64,000 nucleotides of DNA, taken from contig VXZQ01000017.1 of the NCBI GenBank assembly GCA_009845425.1, forward strand, positions 124,083 to 188,082, read 5' to 3'. This document shows positions 46,585-54,477 of this stretch, piece after piece (positions within the stretch are counted from its first letter, which is position 1; every line of letters begins with the position of its first letter). Position numbers and translations under genes: made by a program. This DNA comes from Holophagales bacterium. GTDB lineage: Bacteria; Acidobacteriota; Thermoanaerobaculia; Multivoradales; Multivoraceae. A model generated the notes under the pieces. It did not search any database. It worked only from the letters and a program-made list of their open reading frames with translations, and was not told the origin of the DNA.

Positions 46585-47715
46585 TCAGACGCCCGCCTTC
46601 GGACGCCGGTAGAAGGGTAGTTTGACGATACGGCAGTCGATCTCCCGGCCGCGAACCGTAACCGAAGCCGCACTGCCGGGCGGGGGCGGCCCGCCGCCGC
46701 AGTCGACCCGGGCGATGCCGATCGCCCGTCCCAGCGTGGGAGCGAAGGCGCCGCTGGTCACCGGACCGGTACAGTCGGGGGCATTCCGGACGGTCAGGCG
46801 ATGTCCGTGCCGGGCGATGCCCCGGCCTTCGACTTCGAAGCCGACCAGCCGGTGGCGGCAGCCTCTTTCCCGCTGGCGAACCAGGGCCTCCCGGCCAACG
46901 AAGTCGCCCTTCTTCCACTTGACGATCCAGGACAGCCCGGCCTCGAGCGGCGTCGTCTCCTCGTCGATGTCCTGGCCGCAGAGCATCATCCCGGCCTCCA
47001 GCCGCAGCGTGTCTCTCGCACCCAGGCCCGCCGGCATCAGGCCGACGTCGCGGCCCCGCTCCAGCAACTCCGCCCACAGGTCCTCCGCTCGCTCGGGGGG
47101 TGTGTAGATCTCGAAGCCGTCCTCGCCCGTGTAGCCGGTCCGCGACACCAGGCGCTGAGCCTGGTCCTCCGCCGGGTGGTCGCGGAGGAACGAGTAGTAC
47201 CGGAGTTCCGCGGCTTCGGCGCCCACGACGTCCGCGACGATCTCCGCCGCCCGCGGTCCCTGCACGGCGATCAGGGCCGTCTCGTCGCTCCGGTCGTCTA
47301 CGCGGACGCCACCGTCCTCCGCCGCAGCCGCCCTCTGGAGCAGCTCCAGGTCGCGCTCCCTCGACGCGGCGTTGACCACGAGGAGGTAGTCCTCCGGGTC
47401 GAGACAGTAGACGAGCAGATCGTCGATGAAGGTGCCCCGCTCAGTCAGCAGGGCGCTGTAGTGGGCGCGGCCGGGCGCGAGCGCACCCACGTCGTTCGGC
47501 GTCAGGCCCTGCAGCAGGGACAGGGCGCGGGGACCCCACACGCGGATCTCCCCCATGTGGGAGACATCGAACATGCCGGCGCGTTCGCGCACCGCGCGGT
47601 GCTCCGCAAGCACTCCCTGATACTGAATCGGCATCTCGTAGCCGGCGAACGGCCCGAAACGAGCCCCCGACTCGACGTGACGCCTGTACAAGACCGTCCT
47701 CAGCACTCTCGCCAT
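46585..47715 (-). CDS. gcvT: Glycine cleavage system T protein (aminomethyltransferase)
   Basis: A 376-residue tetrahydrofolate-dependent enzyme. FGPFAGYEMPIQYQG, RAGMFDVSHMGEIRV (with the catalytic Asp region) and SRTGYTGEDGFEIY are family signatures. The ATG at 47715 gives the canonical N-terminus. Only 33 bp separate it from the divergent secreted-protein gene, so the two promoters must overlap or lie inside coding sequence. Confidence 0.97.
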   Translation of the reverse strand: MARVLRTVLYRRHVESGARFGPFAGYEMPIQYQGVLAEHRAVRERAGMFDVSHMGEIRVWGPRALSLLQGLTPNDVGALAPGRAHYSALLTERGTFIDDLLVYCLDPEDYLLVVNAASRERDLELLQRAAAAEDGGVRVDDRSDETALIAVQGPRAAEIVADVVGAEAAELRYYSFLRDHPAEDQAQRLVSRTGYTGEDGFEIYTPPERAEDLWAELLERGRDVGLMPAGLGARDTLRLEAGMMLCGQDIDEETTPLEAGLSWIVKWKKGDFVGREALVRQRERGCRHRLVGFEVEGRGIARHGHRLTVRNAPDCTGPVTSGAFAPTLGRAIGIARVDCGGGPPPPGSAASVTVRGREIDCRIVKLPFYRRPKAGV

Positions 47716-47748
47716 CTCGTGACCTACAATGCCACGAAGGAGAGCCCA

Positions 47749-49482
47749 ATGGGATCGAACAGCAAGGGAGCGCTGGCGCTCGCCGTTTGCGCCTTGCTCG
47801 TCTCGGTGAGCGGGGCTGCCGAGGCCAGCACGACTGCCGCCGAGGTCAAGGACCGTGAGACCCTAAAGGCCTTCGTCGAAGGGGCGAAGGCAGAGTTCGA
47901 GGCGATCACACAGGTAGACGAAGGCGCAAAGCTCAGGGACCGGCTGAAACAGGAGGGGCCCCTGAAGGCGGGGTCAATGTTCCTCATCATCTTCCTCCAG
48001 AGCGGTGAGCCGTTCATCCACGGGGGCGATCGCACAGCCGAGAGCAAGAACCTGATCGACGTCGAGGACGACAACGGGAAGAAGGTCGTCCAGGAGCTCC
48101 TGGCGGCCGGCACCCGAGGCGGCGGTTTCGTCGAGTACCACGACGGGGAGCCAAGAACCGCGTACGCCGTCGAGTACATCTCCGGAATCACCGGAAGACG
48201 ATTCACGCTGGTCGGCGGCTGGTCGCAGGACGTCTCCCATGTACCGGATAAGCCCGCGACTCATCTGCCGAAACCAGCCGTCACGGCGTCGCAGGTCAAG
48301 GACCGCGACACGCTCATCACCTTCGTTGAGGAAGCGGTCAAGGTGTACCGCGAAGCCGTCCGGTCGGAAGGCTACAGCGCCCTGGTCGGGATCAGAAACG
48401 CCTTCCGGCTGGAAGGAGGAGACTGGAAGTCCGGTTCCATCTACCTGTGGGTCGTGAGTGGCTCGGGCATCATCCTGTTTCACGCAACCAGGCCGGATGT
48501 CGAAGGCACGCCAACGGACATGACGAGGACGGACATCAACGGGGTGAGGTTCGCCGAGGAGCTGATCGGAGGTGCGCGGCGCGAGGGTAGGAAGTTCCTG
48601 GAGTACTACTACGACGACCCCACCGTCCAGGGAGACGAGGACACCGGTTCCCCGAAGCTCGGTTACGCCGTGAGCTTCCCGGTGCCCAACTCGGAGCAGA
48701 GGGCCGTGATCGGTTCCGGCATCTACCTCCGTACAGAACCCCTGTCGAGCGTCTGCGATAACGACTCGAGCAGTCTCTGCCTGCATGGCGACACGTTCCG
48801 CGTGAGCGGCACCTACCTCGTGGACGGTGAGCCGGGTGAGATGTCTCCGGTGGAGATGGGCGGGGCCTCGACCGACTCGGGCCTGTTCACCTTCTTCGAC
48901 GGAGAGAACTGGGAAGTGCTGGTGAAGGTGCTGAACGGCTGCGAAGTAAACGGTCACTGGTGGGTGTTCTCCGCGGCCGCGACGGATGCCAGCTACGAGT
49001 TCTCCATCGATGCCGCGGGCGGCCTTTCCAAGGTCTACCGGTCCGTCGGCGGCGCGCCGTCCCGCGCTCAGGCGGACATGGGCGCGTTCCGCTGCGAGGA
49101 TGTGCCGGCGCCCGAATCGCCGCCCGAGGTCGCGGACATTCTGGAGGTCGGAGCGGCGCACGAGCTGCGACACGCCGATGTGACCGCCTCGTTCACTCTG
49201 CAGGGCGTTGAGCGCACGGCGTCGGCGGTGAGTTCCGGCGACTACCAGGCAGACGACTCGGGCCTGTTCACCTTCTTCGATTCGTCAAACTGGGAAGTGT
49301 TGGTGAAGGTGCTGGACGGCTGCGAGATCAACGGCCACTACTGGGTGCTGATCGCGAGCGCGACGGATCTTGCTCATCGGGTGTTGATCGACTTCGGAGA
49401 CGCCGAGGCGCTCTACGCCATCGATGAGGGGCTGGGGCCTGCGTTGATCGACACCACGGCGCTGAGCTGCGAGGCTTTCTGA
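47749..49482 (+). CDS. Secreted protein with tandem Cache-like domains and C-terminal repeats
   Basis: A 577-residue protein. A signal peptide (about 1-26, ending AEA) precedes two homologous Cache-like units, one at about 30-165 (from VKDRETLKAFVEGAK) and one at about 182-330 (from VKDRDTLITFVEEAV). Two copies of a repeat follow at about 376-413 and 503-540; both contain DSGLFTFFD, NWEVLVKVL, GCE and NGH. There is no membrane anchor or signalling domain after the Cache units, so it is probably a free extracytoplasmic ligand-binding protein. The ATG at 47749 has AAGGAG seven bases upstream; the longer reading frame to 46801 is antisense to gcvT and rejected. Confidence 0.85.
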   Translation: MGSNSKGALALAVCALLVSVSGAAEASTTAAEVKDRETLKAFVEGAKAEFEAITQVDEGAKLRDRLKQEGPLKAGSMFLIIFLQSGEPFIHGGDRTAESKNLIDVEDDNGKKVVQELLAAGTRGGGFVEYHDGEPRTAYAVEYISGITGRRFTLVGGWSQDVSHVPDKPATHLPKPAVTASQVKDRDTLITFVEEAVKVYREAVRSEGYSALVGIRNAFRLEGGDWKSGSIYLWVVSGSGIILFHATRPDVEGTPTDMTRTDINGVRFAEELIGGARREGRKFLEYYYDDPTVQGDEDTGSPKLGYAVSFPVPNSEQRAVIGSGIYLRTEPLSSVCDNDSSSLCLHGDTFRVSGTYLVDGEPGEMSPVEMGGASTDSGLFTFFDGENWEVLVKVLNGCEVNGHWWVFSAAATDASYEFSIDAAGGLSKVYRSVGGAPSRAQADMGAFRCEDVPAPESPPEVADILEVGAAHELRHADVTASFTLQGVERTASAVSSGDYQADDSGLFTFFDSSNWEVLVKVLDGCEINGHYWVLIASATDLAHRVLIDFGDAEALYAIDEGLGPALIDTTALSCEAF

Positions 49483-49494
49483 TCCGATCGAGAT

Positions 49495-50772
49495 CTACCG
49501 AGCGGCGTTTCGCGCGCAACCGTCCTGGCCGGGCACTCCCACCGTCACGAGCAGACGTTCCAGCTTCAGGTGCCGCCCCGCCGCCTGGAAGACACCGTCC
49601 GGGCTGAGCCGTTCAATCCGTTCCAGCCGCCACGAGCGCCGGTAGCTCGGCAGGTCGAAGAGCAGCGCATCGACGAGCAGGCCGGCCCACAGGCCGGCGG
49701 TTTCCGTCAGAAAGGGCTCGCGGCCGTACATGCCGGTCTTGCAGGCTTCGAGAACAGCTGCTTCGGGCGGCCGCTCGATCGATTCGTGGAGAGCTTCGCG
49801 GACCAGTTCGAGCCCGCGCTCAACGCGGTCCGGGTGGGTTCCGAGGTAGACCGAGAGGGCGCCTGGATCAGTGCCGGCGCCGGCCAGCACATCGACGTGA
49901 GTCGCGTACGCCAGACCCTCCTGCTCGCGAACGCGATGGGGGATTCGTCCCGCCAGGCCGTCGGACCCGAGCAGGATGCCGAGCGCGCGCAGCTCGGGAA
50001 GATCGGGATGCCGCCGGTCCACGGTGAAGTGTCCCGCGTACACATGCGCCTGCTCGCGAGAGCCGGTGACGATCTCGATCCGCTTCTCGCTCCGGCCGCG
50101 GGGCGCCGGCGGTTCGACGGTACGGATGGCGCCCCTGGCCGAGCCTCCGAAGAGACGCGCGAGGTCCGCCAGCACCGCGTCTTCGTCGATGTCGCCCGCC
50201 ACCGCGACCACACCGCCTCGCGCCAGCGCATCGCCGTGAAACCGCAGGCAGTCCTCCGGCGTCAGGGCGGCCAGCGACTCGCTCGTACCCTGACTCGGCG
50301 ACGCGAGCGGATGCGGGTGGTAGAGCTGATCCCGGAAGGTCCAGCCGGCAACGACTTCGGGCCGATCCGCGAGACTGCCGAGTTCGCCCAGGGTCTGGTC
50401 GCGCAGCAGCTTGAAGCGCCCCCAATCGAAACCGGGTTCGAGCACCAGCTCGGCCAGCCATTCAAGCGCCAGATCCGCATCGTCAGCCAGCGCGTCGATC
50501 GAGAGGCCGTGGACCTCGGCGCTGGCGAAGCCGTTCAGCGACACGCCGCGTGCTTCGGCCTGCTCGGCGATCTCGCGCCAGGTTCGGCGCGCGGTGCCCT
50601 CGACCAGCATGCGGCCGCAAAGAAGCGCCAGCCCGGGCGAAGGACCGACGCGGGAGCCGCCGCGCAGCCAGGCCCGCGCCGCCACGACGCCGGAATCCGG
50701 CACCCGCAGGGCGGCCAGACGAAGCCGACCCGACCACAGGTCGAGACGCGAAGGCTCGCGATCAGTCGGCAT
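49495..50772 (-). CDS. M16-family peptidase-like subunit without the zinc site
   Basis: A 425-residue M16 protein. It lacks the HxxEH metal motif but keeps the C-terminal R/Y pair region (GRIPHRVREQEGLAY) expected of the non-catalytic partner in two-subunit M16 enzymes. The ATG at 50772 overlaps the end of the catalytic gene by 11 bases. It has no signal peptide in this reading. The likely role is to complete the closed chamber with its upstream partner. Confidence 0.88.
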   Translation of the reverse strand: MPTDREPSRLDLWSGRLRLAALRVPDSGVVAARAWLRGGSRVGPSPGLALLCGRMLVEGTARRTWREIAEQAEARGVSLNGFASAEVHGLSIDALADDADLALEWLAELVLEPGFDWGRFKLLRDQTLGELGSLADRPEVVAGWTFRDQLYHPHPLASPSQGTSESLAALTPEDCLRFHGDALARGGVVAVAGDIDEDAVLADLARLFGGSARGAIRTVEPPAPRGRSEKRIEIVTGSREQAHVYAGHFTVDRRHPDLPELRALGILLGSDGLAGRIPHRVREQEGLAYATHVDVLAGAGTDPGALSVYLGTHPDRVERGLELVREALHESIERPPEAAVLEACKTGMYGREPFLTETAGLWAGLLVDALLFDLPSYRRSWRLERIERLSPDGVFQAAGRHLKLERLLVTVGVPGQDGCARNAAR

Positions 50773-52060
50773 GGCCCTGGCGCCCAGGCGAAGCCGGCCC
50801 CGCGACCGGAAGAGACCAGCCAACGACGCGCGTTTCCGCTGACAGCCAGGCGGCGCAGGCGCCGGCGACGTCGGACGCGGTCGCATCCGCCAGCGCCCGG
50901 AACGAGTCACGACTGAAACCCGGCGAGAACAGGGCGTGCTCGAGAGCGGCCGTCATCGCGCGTTCGGCGATCGGTTCGTGCATGAAGACCCAGTCCGCGA
51001 ACAGCATCCGCTTTGCCCGCTCGAGTGCTTCGCGGGCCGGCGGACGACTCGAGAGGCCCTCGACCCGCACGTACAACTCCTCCTCCAGGCGCTCCGGATG
51101 TACCCCGGGCGCCGCCTCGGCCGAAAGGGTCGCCATGCCCCCCAGCCGGTGCCCGGTCACCGCCGCCGACGCCCAGAGCGCCAGCGGATCCTCCTCGACG
51201 AGGTCGCGCTGGACGCGACTCGATCGTCCACTGCAGAGGACGGCGAGCGCCAGACGGAGATGGAGATAGACCGGGTCGTCGGGCAGCGGCGCCGGATGCG
51301 CGACGAGGAGCCTCGGAGTCTCGCCCCGCTGCAACTCGATTCGGCCAAACTGGGTGCGCGGGTCCGGCCTCTCACCGGCGTCCCTGGTGTCCGGGCCTGT
51401 CGCAACGCTTCCCAGCGTCGCATCAATCTTCTCCATGGCGTCAGGCGGCAAACCCCCGGCACAGACCAGGACCGCACGATCGGGTTGATAGTGCCGGCAA
51501 TGAAACGAGTGGAGCGCCCCGGCATCCAGCGCGCGCAGGCTCTCCCTGGTGCCGAGAACGGATCGCCCGTAGGGATGCTCGCCAAAGATCCGCCCGGCGA
51601 CCGCCTGTTCCAGGGCGTCCCAGGGATCGTCCTCGACCATCCGGATCTCTTCCAGGATCACCTCGCGCTCCAGTTCCACTTCAGCAGGCAGGAGGCTCAG
51701 GCCTCGCATCCGATCGGACTCGATCCGGAGCGCCTCCTGCCACGATCCGCACTCGAACTGGAAGTGGTAGAGGGTCGCGTCGTGCGAGGTGAACGCGTTG
51801 TTCGTGCCGCCGAGACCCTGTGTCAGACGGTCGATGGCACCCGGCTCGTAGGCCGCCGAGCCCTTGAACATCATGTGCTCCAGGAAGTGGGCCAGGCCGC
51901 CCTCGCCCGGCTCCTCGTCCCGGCTGCCGGCGCGGTAGCAGAGAGCAACGACGATCGACTCGGCCCCGTTCTGCGGCAGGAGCACCACCCGCAGGCCGTT
52001 GTCCAGCGTCTCGGCCCGGCCCGCCACGCGGTCGAACGCCCGCAGATCGACCGGGTTCAT
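50762..52060 (-). CDS. M16-family zinc metallopeptidase, catalytic subunit
   Basis: A 432-residue M16B peptidase with H58-x-x-E61-H62 in GLAHFLEHMMFKGS and the distal ligand region EVILEEIRMVEDDP. Substrates of bacterial M16B pairs are unstructured peptides; the true target is unknown. No signal peptide is visible, so it is probably cytoplasmic or uses a start I cannot see. It lies 19 bases after the phosphoesterase gene. Confidence 0.93.
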   Translation of the reverse strand: MNPVDLRAFDRVAGRAETLDNGLRVVLLPQNGAESIVVALCYRAGSRDEEPGEGGLAHFLEHMMFKGSAAYEPGAIDRLTQGLGGTNNAFTSHDATLYHFQFECGSWQEALRIESDRMRGLSLLPAEVELEREVILEEIRMVEDDPWDALEQAVAGRIFGEHPYGRSVLGTRESLRALDAGALHSFHCRHYQPDRAVLVCAGGLPPDAMEKIDATLGSVATGPDTRDAGERPDPRTQFGRIELQRGETPRLLVAHPAPLPDDPVYLHLRLALAVLCSGRSSRVQRDLVEEDPLALWASAAVTGHRLGGMATLSAEAAPGVHPERLEEELYVRVEGLSSRPPAREALERAKRMLFADWVFMHEPIAERAMTAALEHALFSPGFSRDSFRALADATASDVAGACAAWLSAETRVVGWSLPVAGPASPGRQGHAD

Positions 52061-52079
52061 GCCAGGGCGCGGTCGCAGG

Positions 52080-52907
52080 TCATGCCAGTGCGCAGTCGTG
52101 GACCGCTTCCACCTCGAAGCGCTCGCCCTGTTCCGACCAGAGCATCTGCTCGACCGTCGCCGACCGGCGCAAGCACTCCGCGTCCTGGGGCCCCGAATCC
52201 AGGGTGATCAGGTTGCAGGTGTTCCGACCTCGTTCCGTACCCCGGCCGCGCCTCGAAGTGGAGGTGCCGCTGTGCACCAGCCAGAGCCTTCTCCCGCAGT
52301 CCGGCGCCGTACCCACGGCGGCGACATGAACGTGCCCGGCCAGCACCAGGTCGACGCCGGCTGCCGCGAACGCCCTCAGGGCCTCGCCGCTCCGGCGCGC
52401 CGTCCGCCAGCCCATCAGCTCCGGCAGGGCCGCCACCGGATGGTGGACGACGGCGATCCGCACCCGCCCGTCGCTCTCCGCCGAGCCGTCACGACGAAAG
52501 CGCTCCCCCATCGCGGCCAGTTGGCGCGGCGTGAAACGCCCGTCCTCGATCGTCAGGTTGAACGCCGTATTGAACCCGACGACCTCCAGCTCCGCATCCC
52601 GGAAACTGGGCTCGAGATCGGGGCTGAAGTGGCGGCGGTAGGCGCCGTAGCGGTCGAGCAGCCGCTCCCACACCCGGTACATCGGAACGTCGTGGTTGCC
52701 GGGAACCGCTAGAAAGGGCAGGCCCAGGCCCAGCAGGAAACGCCGCGCCTGCCGGAACTGCTCAGGCCTGGCGCGCTGGGTCAGGTCTCCCGACACGACG
52801 ACCAGGTCGGGCCGCCTCTCCGCGACCAGCGCCTCCACGCCCGCAGCCGCCGGCCGGTAGTGCGGCGGCCCGAAGTGGATGTCGGAGAGGTGGAGCAGAC
52901 GACGCAG
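52080..52907 (-). CDS. Calcineurin-like metallophosphoesterase
   Basis: All metal-site motifs of the family are present: LSDIHFG (D-x-H), VVSGDLTQRARPEQF, VPGNHD, VVHHP and AGHVHVA. It resembles class III cyclic-nucleotide or related phosphodiesterases, but the substrate is unknown. The first canonical start (GTG at 52838) would remove the essential LSDIH motif. In this frame no ATG, GTG or TTG occurs upstream before a stop near 53110. The CTG at 52907 is therefore proposed as the start, giving 275 residues; a sequence error is the other explanation. Confidence 0.75.
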   Translation of the reverse strand: MRRLLHLSDIHFGPPHYRPAAAGVEALVAERRPDLVVVSGDLTQRARPEQFRQARRFLLGLGLPFLAVPGNHDVPMYRVWERLLDRYGAYRRHFSPDLEPSFRDAELEVVGFNTAFNLTIEDGRFTPRQLAAMGERFRRDGSAESDGRVRIAVVHHPVAALPELMGWRTARRSGEALRAFAAAGVDLVLAGHVHVAAVGTAPDCGRRLWLVHSGTSTSRRGRGTERGRNTCNLITLDSGPQDAECLRRSATVEQMLWSEQGERFEVEAVHDCALA

Positions 52908-52933
52908 CGAAGAAGGCCCCGGCGGAAAGGCCC

Positions 52934-53164
52934 CTAGCGGATCAGGACGCTGCGTACGCTCTCGTCGACCCGCTCGCCGGCGAGGTCGCCAAGGATGCCG
53001 AGAATCTCGCGCCCTCGTGCCCGCCCGATCAGGAAACCGAGCGAAGCCGCCACCGCCACGGACGCAAGCGGATACGCGCGCACCAGCGCCACCCAGTCGA
53101 GACCGGGCGTCAAGCTACCGACAATCCGGTCTTCGATTGCCGGCTGGTCAGGATCGGCGGTCAC
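52934..53164 (-). CDS. Small single-pass membrane protein
   Basis: A 76-residue protein with one hydrophobic helix (about 32-47, LASVAVAASLGFLIGR) and a GxxxGR-type boundary like that of YqjD/ElaB proteins. The start is GTG at 53164, inside the end of the preceding YqjD-like gene (17-base overlap). It probably acts together with that protein. Function is unknown. Confidence 0.7.
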   Translation of the reverse strand: MTADPDQPAIEDRIVGSLTPGLDWVALVRAYPLASVAVAASLGFLIGRARGREILGILGDLAGERVDESVRSVLIR

Positions 53165-53543
53165 GACGCAGCAGGAATCCCAGGACGAAGCCCGCGGCGG
53201 CAGCGATCAGGACTGCCCGGCCGGGATTGTCACGGACATACACGTTCACGTCGCCGACCAGTTGATCCAGGTCCTTGCGCGCCCGTTCGTAGCCGTGACC
53301 GAGCTTCTCCTTGGCGGCGCCGTAGCCTCCCTTGGCCGCCTCGCCAGCCCGCGCCGACGCCTTCTTGACCCGTGTCGACAACGGGGAATCCCGCATCCTC
53401 TCACGCGCCGCGTCGACGCCGTGACTGACAGCCGAGCGGGCCTTCTCCACCCCCTCGGCGACCGCTTCCCGCGCCAGATCCATCGACGTCACGTTGCTGC
53501 CGCCGTCCTCGTCGCCTTCCTTGTTCTTCTTGGCGTTGCTCAT
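53148..53543 (-). CDS. YqjD/ElaB-like (DUF883-type) membrane-anchored protein
   Basis: A 131-residue protein. An amphipathic, Lys/Glu/Ala-rich helical body is followed by the DUF883-type ending YVRDNPGRAVLIAAAAGFVLGFLLRR, given here in parts: YVRDNPGRA, then one C-terminal membrane helix and an RR motif. E. coli homologues tether ribosomes to the membrane in stationary phase. The ATG at 53543 is preferred over a GTG five codons earlier. Confidence 0.83.
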   Translation of the reverse strand: MSNAKKNKEGDEDGGSNVTSMDLAREAVAEGVEKARSAVSHGVDAARERMRDSPLSTRVKKASARAGEAAKGGYGAAKEKLGHGYERARKDLDQLVGDVNVYVRDNPGRAVLIAAAAGFVLGFLLRRDRRS

Positions 53544-53606
53544 GCCTCGATCATACACCCAACGCTGCTACAATCCCCGCCCCCCGAGGTCGGGGAGACC
53601 CATCGT

Positions 53607-53682
53607 GGGGCAGTAGCTCAGCTGGGAGAGCACCACGTTCGCAACGTGGGGGTCGAGGGTTCAAGTCCCTTCTGCTCCACCA
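53607..53682 (+). tRNA. tRNA-Ala (anticodon CGC)
   Basis: The acceptor GGGGCAG pairs with CTGCTCC and includes the G3-U70 pair that identifies alanine tRNA. The anticodon stem CCACG/CGTGG encloses TTCGCAA with anticodon CGC. The D-arm GCTCAGCTGGGAGAGC and T-loop GGTTCAAGTCC are normal, and CCA is encoded. It lies between the YqjD-like gene and pcm. Confidence 0.97.
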
Positions 53683-53700
53683 CTTCCTGGAAGTCAGGGT

Positions 53701-54453
53701 CTACGGGAAGTTCGGGTTCTCCCCCTCCGGGTCTTCCTGCGCACGGCCCACCATGGGCACGAACCGAACGACGTCGACCTGGCGGCGTTCGAGTCCCTCC
53801 GGAGTCTTGCGGATCACCACCAGGTCCTGAAGGGGCCCGCCGACCGGCGCCACCAGGATACCGTTCACCTTGAGTTGTTCGATCAGTGGTGGCGGCACTT
53901 CCGCGGGCGCGGCGGCAACCAGGATGCCGTCGAAAGGCGCTTCTTCCGGCCACCCGCGGTATCCGTCGCCCACGCGAACCTCGACGTTTCCGTAGCCCAG
54001 GTCGTCCAGCACTCCCTGCGCCCTCTCCGCCAGATCGTCGATGATCTCGATCGAGTAGACACGTCGAGCCAGACGCGCAAGCACCGCCGTCGTGTACCCG
54101 GAGCCAGTGCCGATCTCGAGCAGCTTCTCGTCGCCATCGAGTTCCAGAAGGTCCGCCATCAGCGCCACCAGATAAGGCTGGGAGACGGTCTGACCGGATC
54201 CGATCTGGACGGGCTCATCGCCGTAGGCGTCGTCGCGCAGAGAGTCCGGCACGAACTCGTGCCGGGGCACCGTTCTGAGCGCGTTCAACAGTCTCGGTTC
54301 CTCGATTCCCCGGCCCCGGATCTGTTCCTCGACCATCGCCGTGCGCTGCGCCGCGAACGGATCGTTCTGGCCGGGCTGCGCCACGACGCCAACCGCCGCG
54401 AACGCGCACACGACGCCCGCAAGCGCGGCGAAAGACTGCCAGAATTCCCGCAC
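53701..54453 (-). CDS. pcm: Protein-L-isoaspartate O-methyltransferase with signal peptide
   Basis: A 250-residue Pcm. It methylates isoaspartate to start repair of damaged proteins. It has an N-terminal hydrophobic signal (about 6-25), then MVEEQIRGRGI, GSGQTVSQPYLVALM and the SAM site LLEIGTGSGYTTAVLA. The signal suggests export to the periplasm, where SAM supply is uncertain; such exported Pcm proteins are known in several Gram-negative lineages. The start is GTG at 54453, 24 bp from the divergent TldD-like gene. Confidence 0.92.
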   Translation of the reverse strand: MREFWQSFAALAGVVCAFAAVGVVAQPGQNDPFAAQRTAMVEEQIRGRGIEEPRLLNALRTVPRHEFVPDSLRDDAYGDEPVQIGSGQTVSQPYLVALMADLLELDGDEKLLEIGTGSGYTTAVLARLARRVYSIEIIDDLAERAQGVLDDLGYGNVEVRVGDGYRGWPEEAPFDGILVAAAPAEVPPPLIEQLKVNGILVAPVGGPLQDLVVIRKTPEGLERRQVDVVRFVPMVGRAQEDPEGENPNFP

Positions 54454-54477
54454 GGTTCCCTATGATAGGCAAACACC

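Noticed and set aside
46801..47748. 316-codon upstream extension of the secreted Cache protein
   Set aside because: It is antisense to gcvT. The signal peptide and AAGGAG site fix the start at 47749.
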